Shown here piece by piece: positions 7,470 through 11,579 of a stretch of DNA of 11,579 nucleotides; the stretch's first letter is position 1, and every line of letters starts with the position of its first letter. Source of the stretch: Rhodospirillales bacterium (GTDB taxonomy: Bacteria; Pseudomonadota; Alphaproteobacteria; Acetobacterales; Acetobacteraceae). The notes below the pieces were generated by a model. That model did not search any database. It was not told the DNA's origin and worked only from the letters and a program-made list of their open reading frames with translations. Location of the stretch: the NCBI GenBank assembly GCA_903644035.1, contig CAHJXG010000073.1, forward strand, positions 1 to 11,579. The letters are read 5' to 3'. The position numbers and the translations under genes were made by a program.

Positions 7470-7707
7470 CGAGACCTCACTACAGCCCTCCGGTGCAACC
7501 CGCTCCACGGCGGGCGACTCGCCGGACCTCAGGAGACCATTGTTCGACGCTCGACTCAACAAGGAGGCGCGCCGTCTGGGTGCCCAGCCGGAGACCCGAT
7601 CCGTCCACCTGCGTTGCGCCGCGCCACGCCACCAGCCCGAGAAGTTGACACACCGACCTTAGCGGCGGAAACGCCTGTCCGTCGTGCTGTCCGCCGGAGG
7701 TGTCACC
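7470..7707. promoter_or_regulatory. Divergent intergenic region between dcm and vsr
   Basis: The 238 bases between the two start codons must carry promoters for both directions. On the plus strand TTGACA (7645-7650) is an exact -35 consensus, with only a poor -10 candidate (around GGAAAC, 7667-7672) at normal spacing. A transcript from it would give vsr a short leader of about 25 bases. I found no convincing -10/-35 pair for the minus-strand operon. Whether both directions are jointly controlled is unknown. Confidence 0.35.
7696..7701 (+). promoter_or_regulatory. Ribosome binding site fixing the vsr start
   Basis: GGAGGT, six bases before the ATG at 7708. It decides for that start over the in-frame GTG at 7684, which lies upstream of this site. 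Confidence 0.8.
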
Positions 7708-8211
7708 ATGGGCCGCGTAGGACCCGCGCCGTTGCCGGACGTCGCCGACGCGATCCGGCGGAGCATGCGGGCAAACAGGAGCAGGAACACCGCCCCCGAG
7801 CTCGCGCTGAGGTCGCTGCTTCACCGGGCGGGCTACCGCTTCCGCGTCAACGTGCGCGGCCTGCCCGGCACGCCGGATCTCGTCTTCACCGCCCGCCGCA
7901 AGGCGATCTGGCTGCACGGCTGCTGGTGGCATGCCCACCCGGGTTGCCGCCACGCGACAATTCCGAGGACCAGGACGGCGTTCTGGGCGGAGAAGTTCGC
8001 GAGGAACCGCCAACGCGATGCCGAGAACGAGGGACGGCTTCGGGCGATGGGGTGGAACACGCTTGTGATATGGGAATGCGAAATTAAGGACATGGTCGCA
8101 ATCGAGGCGCTGATTCGCGGGTTCCTGGGCCTCGCCAGGCACACGGGGGTCCGGCCTGCGTCGGGAGCGGGACAGGCAGGGCGTAAGGGCGGGCATTCTT
8201 TCATACCTTGA
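7708..8211 (+). CDS. vsr: Very short patch repair endonuclease (Vsr), 167 aa
   Basis: Nicks DNA 5' of the T in T:G mismatches produced by deamination of 5-methylcytosine, so that the mismatch is repaired back to C:G. Compared with E. coli Vsr as I remember it, the key residues are present: E31 (TAPELAL), catalytic D57 (LPGTPDLVF), H70 and H75 (HGCWWH), and a zinc site of C72, H77, C80 and C124 (WEC). The block RTRTAFWAEKFARNRQRD (88-104) is also typical. The length is close to the usual 130-160 residues, with about 20 extra residues after the conserved core. In E. coli vsr overlaps and follows dcm; here it is divergent from its methyltransferase. Vsr-type folds can also act as restriction nucleases in some systems, so a role in restriction cannot be excluded from sequence alone. 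Confidence 0.92.
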   Translation: MGRVGPAPLPDVADAIRRSMRANRSRNTAPELALRSLLHRAGYRFRVNVRGLPGTPDLVFTARRKAIWLHGCWWHAHPGCRHATIPRTRTAFWAEKFARNRQRDAENEGRLRAMGWNTLVIWECEIKDMVAIEALIRGFLGLARHTGVRPASGAGQAGRKGGHSFIP

Positions 8212-8256
8212 CACGAGTGCCTGGCACGCACCCGACGCGACCAGGCGCAGCTCGGC

Positions 8257-8376
8257 ATGCTCAGCACCACACTGCGCTCCATGCTGGCGTCCGTGCTGCT
8301 CACTGTTCTGATCAGGGTCGGGCTGGAAGGATTGCGGAAGACTATGCCTTCAGAAGGTCCGCGTCCGCTTTCTTAG
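8257..8376 (+). CDS. Possible small hydrophobic peptide, 39 aa
   Basis: The frame starts MLSTTLRSMLASVLLTVLIR and ends GLRKTMPSEGPRPLS, so it could form one short membrane or amphipathic helix. It is in the same frame as vsr, 45 bases after that stop. No ribosome binding site precedes the ATG and I recognise no family. It may be a chance frame or a remnant of a longer protein. Reported only because the hydrophobic pattern differs from the Arg/Pro-rich shadow frames around it. Confidence 0.15.
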   Translation: MLSTTLRSMLASVLLTVLIRVGLEGLRKTMPSEGPRPLS

Positions 8377-8703
8377 CCTGTGCGCTCCAGACCGGACCTT
8401 CCGCTTACGTGATGAGTTTCGGACGCCGCTTGGCGTACGAAAGTCTCCGAAGGACGAACCCGCGGGCCGGTTGTGGTCGCTATGAGGATTTAGGGTTTGG
8501 CTGATGCCGGAGCAGTCGGGGCAGAGGCAGAATCATTCGCCCGGACTGAATGCCGACGCGAGTTTGCGGGGGCTGCTTGCCACGAGCAGGGCCGCTTCGG
8601 GGCCGACCAAGGCCGTCCCGAACAGCTTCTGCAGCATCAAGCGCAAGCGGTGTCGTTGACCGCAGCAGGGCTGCGATTTGCAGGTAGGGCGTGCCGTGCC
8701 GGG
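8377..8703. other. Non-coding stretch 3' of the IS91 transposase
   Basis: No gene supported. On the minus strand this is the 3' flank of the transposase, where an IS91-type oriIS would be expected. It contains a short hairpin (ACGCC, loop GCTT, GGCGT at 8423-8436) and the left copy of the flanking inverted repeat (8447-8463). The exact end of the element could not be fixed. Confidence 0.4.
8447..8463 (-). repeat. Left copy of the 17-bp inverted repeat flanking the IS91 unit
   Basis: On the minus strand this reads GCGGGTTCGTCCTTCGG. It matches the right copy (10978-10994) at 16 of 17 positions, in inverted orientation. It lies 240 bases beyond the transposase stop. Confidence 0.5.
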
Positions 8704-9900
8704 TCACGACGCTGTCCTGCCGGCTGATCGCGGCGGTGCGGGCGGCGCCCGCGGCTGGCTGCAGCGCTCGAACGTCCCGATGATGAGCATGCGACCGCCG
8801 CAGCATGGACAGGGCGGCCGATGATCGGACGGCTCAAGCGTTGCGTCCGTTGCGGCCGGCGGCGGCGGTGCGGCGAGGAGCTCGCGGGCGCGGGCGAGAT
8901 TGTCGCGACGGCCGCCGCTGGCGAGCAGGCCATAATGACGGATGCGGTGGAACCCGCGCGGCAGCACGTGCAGCAGGAACCGGCGGATGAACTCGTCGGT
9001 CGCCAGCGTCATGGTGCGATACCGCTCGGCGCCGTCGCGGCGGTAATCCTTGAAGCGGAACGTCACCCCGCGCTCGTCGAGCGCGATCAGCCGGCGGTTG
9101 GAGATCGCGACCCGGTGCGTGTAGCGCGACAGATAGGCCAGCACCGCCGCCGGACCCGCGAACGGCGGCTTGGCGTAGACAATCCAGGGCTTCTTGCGAA
9201 CTGATGCCAGGCGGCGCCGGAACAACTGCGCGTCGGCAAGGCTGGCCTGCTTGCCGAAGAACTGCAGCCGCCCGGCGGTGTGCAGCTCGAGCAGCCGGGT
9301 CAGGAACAGCCCGCGGAACAGCGAGCCGAGCACACGCACCGGCAGCAGGAACGCCGGCCGGGACGAGACCCAGCGCTGGCCGTCGAGTGAGATGCCACCG
9401 CCGGGCACGATCATGTGGAGGTGCGGATGGTGGGTCAGCGCCGAGCCCCAGCTGTGCAGCACGGCGGTGATGCCGATGCGGGCACCGAGGTGGCGCCGGT
9501 CGGCGGCGATGGTGAGCATGGTCTGCGATGCCGCGCGGAACAGCAGGTCGTAAATCACCGCCTTGTTCTGGGCGGCGATGTCGGCGATCTCGGCCGGCAG
9601 CGTGAACACGACGTGGAAGTAGCCGACCGGCAGCAGGTCGGCCTCGCGTGCCGCCAGCCACTCGCGTGCGGCCGCCCCCTGGCATTTGGGGCAGTGCCGG
9701 TTGCCGCAGCTGTTATAGGCGATGCGGCGGTGGCCGCAGTCCTCGCAGCCCTCGATATGGCCGCCAAGGGCGGCGGTGCGGCAAGTCTCGATGGCCGCCA
9801 TGACCTTGAGCTGGCCGAGGCTGACATGGCCGGCATGGGCCGCGCGCCAGGCGGGCCCGTGTCGGCGGAAGATGTCGGCGATCTCGAGCGCGGGACGCAC
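8704..9900 (-). CDS. tnpA: IS91-family transposase (Y2, HUH type), 398 aa
   Basis: Rolling-circle-type transposase. The N-terminus (MRPALEIADIFRRHG) is typical of the family. A zinc-binding module spans about residues 40-73 (C40, C52, C55, C65, H69, C70, C73; NRHCPKC). The HUH metal site is HLH (160-162, in HHPHLHM). The catalytic pair is Y256 and Y260 (YLSRY), the YxxxY signature of IS91. A C-terminal Cys pattern, CPCC (364-367), precedes a short Pro/Ala-rich tail that looks like a natural end. The GTG start is five bases after the recombinase stop with only a weak ribosome binding site, suggesting translational coupling. No frameshift or missing catalytic residue was seen. Confidence 0.92.
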   Translation of the reverse strand: MRPALEIADIFRRHGPAWRAAHAGHVSLGQLKVMAAIETCRTAALGGHIEGCEDCGHRRIAYNSCGNRHCPKCQGAAAREWLAAREADLLPVGYFHVVFTLPAEIADIAAQNKAVIYDLLFRAASQTMLTIAADRRHLGARIGITAVLHSWGSALTHHPHLHMIVPGGGISLDGQRWVSSRPAFLLPVRVLGSLFRGLFLTRLLELHTAGRLQFFGKQASLADAQLFRRRLASVRKKPWIVYAKPPFAGPAAVLAYLSRYTHRVAISNRRLIALDERGVTFRFKDYRRDGAERYRTMTLATDEFIRRFLLHVLPRGFHRIRHYGLLASGGRRDNLARARELLAAPPPPAATDATLEPSDHRPPCPCCGGRMLIIGTFERCSQPRAPPAPPRSAGRTAS

Positions 9901-9905
9901 GGCGA

Positions 9906-10859
9906 TCAGCCGCCGGGACTGAGGCTCTCCTCAATGGGCGCACCGGTGCTCGGCGTGGCGATCGGCGGTCTGTGCGTGCCGATTTGCGCGGTGATCTTGT
10001 CGAGCGGGCTGGTCACCGTCCGCACGACCTTGGTAGCCACGCGGGTGTAGAGCGCGGTGTTGTCCAGCTTCGCATGGCCGAGCAGGACTTGGATGACGCG
10101 AATGTCCACGCCGTCCTCGAGCAGGTGAGTGGCAAAGCTGTGCCGCAGGGTGTGCGGGCTGACGTTCTTGGTCAGCCCGGCCGCGATCGCCGCTGCCTCG
10201 ACCACGCGGCTGAGCTGGCGGGTGGTGATCGGCTTGGCCGGGTCCTGACCGGGGAACAGCCAGCCAGCGGGCAGCATGACGCCGTCCCGCCGCCCCTCCT
10301 GCCACCAGGCTCTGAGTAAGGCCAGGAGGTCTGGCGAGAGCAGGGCGTGGCGGCCGCGGCCGCCCTTGCCGCGTTCGACGACGATCAGCATCCGCTTGCT
10401 GTCGATGTCGCCGACTTTGAGCGATGCCACTTCGGCTACCCGCAGTCCGGCCCCGTAGGCGACGGAAAGCGCGGCCCGGTGTTTGAGGCAGGTCGTGGCA
10501 GCAATCAGGCGCGCGGCCTCGTCAGGGCTGAGCACGATCGGCAGTTTGCGTGGGTAGCGCAAGCGGAGGAGCTTGCGGGCGAGGTCCGGCCGATCGGCGG
10601 TATGGTTGAAGAAGAAGCGCAGGGCGGCCACGGCGCTGTTCATGGCCGGCGCATTCATGCCGCGCGCGGATTGGTGAATTTGGAAACGGCGGATGTCCTC
10701 GGCGGTGGCGGTGCTCGGTGAGCGCTCGAGAAAAGCAGCAAAGCCGGCGACGGTGCGGATGTAGTCGTGACGGGTCTTGTCGGTAAACCCGCGGACGGTC
10801 ATGTCCTCGACGAAGCGTTCACGCAGGGTGCCAGCCGTTGTAGGAGAAAGATGGATCAC
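9906..10859 (-). CDS. Tyrosine recombinase/integrase of the IS91 unit, 317 aa
   Basis: XerC/D-like site-specific recombinase. Residues 10-95 form the SAM-like N-terminal DNA-binding domain. The catalytic domain carries R140 (GAGLRVAEVASL), K165 (ERGKGGRGR), H236 and R239 (HTLRHSFATHLL), H262 (LLGH) and nucleophile Y271 (NTALYTRVA), so it is catalytically complete. The start is GTG at 10859, supported by AGGAG six bases upstream on the minus strand. It is the first gene of a two-gene unit with the IS91 transposase. In such elements the recombinase is an accessory gene whose exact job is not settled; resolving circular intermediates is one idea. Confidence 0.92.
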   Translation of the reverse strand: MIHLSPTTAGTLRERFVEDMTVRGFTDKTRHDYIRTVAGFAAFLERSPSTATAEDIRRFQIHQSARGMNAPAMNSAVAALRFFFNHTADRPDLARKLLRLRYPRKLPIVLSPDEAARLIAATTCLKHRAALSVAYGAGLRVAEVASLKVGDIDSKRMLIVVERGKGGRGRHALLSPDLLALLRAWWQEGRRDGVMLPAGWLFPGQDPAKPITTRQLSRVVEAAAIAAGLTKNVSPHTLRHSFATHLLEDGVDIRVIQVLLGHAKLDNTALYTRVATKVVRTVTSPLDKITAQIGTHRPPIATPSTGAPIEESLSPGG

Positions 10860-10862
10860 GAT

Positions 10863-10886
10863 GAGCTCCTCTGGATTGGGGAGCTC
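10863..10886 (-). promoter_or_regulatory. Hairpin masking the recombinase ribosome binding site
   Basis: GAGCTCC (10863-10869) and GGAGCTC (10880-10886) pair as a perfect 7-bp stem with a 10-base loop. In the minus-strand transcript the 3' arm contains the GGAG that serves the GTG at 10859. The folded RNA would hide the ribosome binding site. It could also be a terminal structure of the IS91 element. Confidence 0.5.
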
Positions 10887-10898
10887 TGATCGTCGGAA

Positions 10899-10912
10899 CG
10901 GGCCGATGCCCG
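10899..10912. repeat. Short hairpin upstream of the recombinase
   Basis: CGGGC (10899-10903), loop CGAT, GCCCG (10908-10912). With the adjacent 7-bp stem it makes two hairpins in 50 bases next to the 5' side of the unit, where an IS91 terIS would lie. A third, CCCGC-GATA-GCGGG (10969-10982), overlaps the right inverted repeat. Confidence 0.35.
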
Positions 10913-10977
10913 CTCAATCCATGCGCCTCACTCGATGCCACACGCAGTCAGGCGCCGAAAGCAACACTCCCGCGATA

Positions 10978-10994
10978 GCGGGTTCGTCCATCGG
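10978..10994 (+). repeat. Right copy of the 17-bp inverted repeat flanking the IS91 unit
   Basis: Plus strand reads GCGGGTTCGTCCATCGG, matching the left copy except for A in place of T at position 13. Its first five bases are also the 3' arm of a GATA-loop hairpin (10969-10982). It lies 119 bases from the recombinase start. Confidence 0.5.
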
Positions 10995-11140
10995 CCAGGT
11001 CAGGCCGTTGAGCGCGAGCCCGGAGCATCTGGCTTTGCGTTTGTTCACAAAGCTGGAGCTGACATCCATCCGCCAGCATCCTATAGCGGCTTTCCATCCA
11101 ACCGCTGACCACGCAGGAGCCCGCGGCCTGTCCCCTTGCA

Positions 11141-11383
11141 GTGCGTGTGCCGGAAACCGAGCGGCGCCGGCTGCGCCTGCGCGGGGCTGCCGCGAGCTGG
11201 GTGCTGCTCGACAAGGGCAACCGCGACGTGCTGCCGGGCTCGTTCCACGTCGAGCCGATCCGGCACGACCCGCCGAGTTACGCCTACGGCGCCTTTAGCG
11301 CGGCGTTCATGCGCGTGGTGCTGCGTACGCTGGTGGCGGCGCTGCGTTCGGGACAGGCACGGATCGTCACGCGGGAACGGTGA
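11141..11383 (+). pseudogene. 5'-truncated PemK/MazF-like toxin remnant, 80 aa
   Basis: The translation VRVPETERRRLRLRG, then SWVLLDKGNRDVLPG, PSYAYGAFSAAFMRVV and a basic C-terminus, resembles the second half of a family of alphaproteobacterial proteins of about 130-150 residues. From memory these are annotated as hypothetical or PemK/MazF-like. In intact members a first half with a GREEG...KDRPC motif precedes this part; nothing like it occurs upstream, and the frame is closed by a TAG at 11084-11086. No good ribosome binding site precedes the GTG at 11141. Loss of the 5' half was probably caused by insertion or deletion connected with the neighbouring IS91 unit. The family assignment is from memory of sequence patterns and is moderate; the truncation follows from it. 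Confidence 0.5.
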
Positions 11384-11579
11384 GGGGCCGCAAGACGCGG
11401 CACACGCCGAGGCTTGGTAAGGCGGAGCGCCTGCACGCCGGAAGCGCAGAACCGTCACGGGAACGATGCGGGCGCCCGGGAGAGACACGAGGAGGAACAG
11501 AACGGAGGTGATGTAGGACGGCTGCCGCGGCCCGTCCGCCGCCGCAAGGGCAAGGGCCTGCGGCCCGCGCGTGCCGCGC
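11384..11579. other. Right edge, no recognisable gene
   Basis: No supported gene. A strong ribosome-binding-like sequence (GGAGGTG, 11504-11510) is followed at once by ATG TAG, so it does not start a protein there. A GGACGG/CCGTCC inverted repeat surrounds a CCGCGG core near 11516-11537, probably by chance in GC-rich DNA. Confidence 0.4.

Larger units (their letters stand above)
8447..10994 (-). mobile_element. IS91-family unit with tyrosine recombinase and Y2 transposase
   Basis: Two co-directional genes, a tyrosine recombinase followed five bases later by an IS91-type transposase, make up the unit. This pairing is known from many alphaproteobacterial IS91 elements. The limits given are the outer edges of an inverted repeat, GCGGGTTCGTCC then W then TCGG, found reading outward at both sides. 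Classic IS91 elements lack terminal inverted repeats and target-site duplications, and I saw no duplication here. The limits are therefore provisional. Both genes look intact, so the element may be active. Confidence 0.6.

Noticed and set aside
7480..8214. Minus-strand open frame of 244 codons across the intergenic region and vsr
   Set aside because: Most of it is the complement of vsr, whose catalytic and zinc residues are on the plus strand. The opposite translation has no family features.
8834..9685. Minus-strand open frame of 283 codons inside the transposase
   Set aside because: It is a shifted frame of the IS91 transposase; only the other frame carries the HUH, YxxxY and zinc motifs.
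11504..11516. GGAGGTG followed by ATG as a gene start
   Set aside because: The ATG is immediately followed by a TAG stop, and no other start is correctly spaced.
6..11536. 13-bp inverted repeat GACGGGCCGCGGC at the two window edges (6-18 and 11524-11536)
   Set aside because: All but one or two bases are G or C, so a 13-bp match between distant sites is expected by chance in this window. It need not define an element.
1..11579. CRISPR arrays, tRNA or rRNA genes
   Set aside because: No regularly spaced direct repeats, cloverleaf-like sequences or conserved rRNA segments were recognised by reading.

Overview
The window is GC-rich throughout and its genes use GC-ending codons. Together with an IS91-type transposase paired with a tyrosine recombinase, and small Phd-like and PemK/MazF-like remnants, this suggests an alphaproteobacterium, possibly Rhodospirillales/Acetobacteraceae. 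That placement is inference. It reads as an accessory or defence-island region; no housekeeping gene, rRNA, tRNA or CRISPR array was seen.

Left part (1-1692): two small plus-strand genes with good ribosome binding sites. The first is an 88-residue hypothetical protein; the second is a 120-residue coiled-coil protein with one C-terminal membrane helix. A mostly non-coding, rearranged stretch follows. It holds a 10-bp-stem hairpin, a 24-bp perfect palindrome, a truncated Phd/YefM-like antitoxin and a pair of 8-bp direct repeats that may be an old insertion-sequence end.

Central part (1693-8211): the main content, a compact module that looks like an epigenetic or defence system. On the minus strand, in transcription order, are a complete C5 cytosine DNA methyltransferase, a 991-residue protein with two GHKL ATPase domains (MORC/MutL/Hsp90-like at the N-terminus, histidine-kinase-like at the C-terminus), and a 558-residue protein with an N-terminal response-receiver domain. 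The methyltransferase and ATPase genes are 3 bases apart. The ATPase stop and receiver start overlap in TTGA. On the plus strand, divergent from the methyltransferase, lies a vsr-type very-short-patch-repair endonuclease. The methyltransferase would mark DNA and Vsr would repair T:G mismatches left by deamination of 5-methylcytosine. The dual ATPase and receiver look like a sensor with a dedicated phosphorelay. This two-component arm attached to a Dcm/Vsr pair is the most interesting observation here; I know of no named, tested system with this composition.

Right part (8212-11579): an IS91-family unit on the minus strand, made of a tyrosine recombinase and, 5 bases later, a Y2/HUH transposase. 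It is flanked by a near-perfect 17-bp inverted repeat. The recombinase ribosome binding site sits inside a hairpin. Beyond it is the 3' part of a PemK/MazF-like gene that has lost its 5' half, and then about 200 bases with no recognisable gene.
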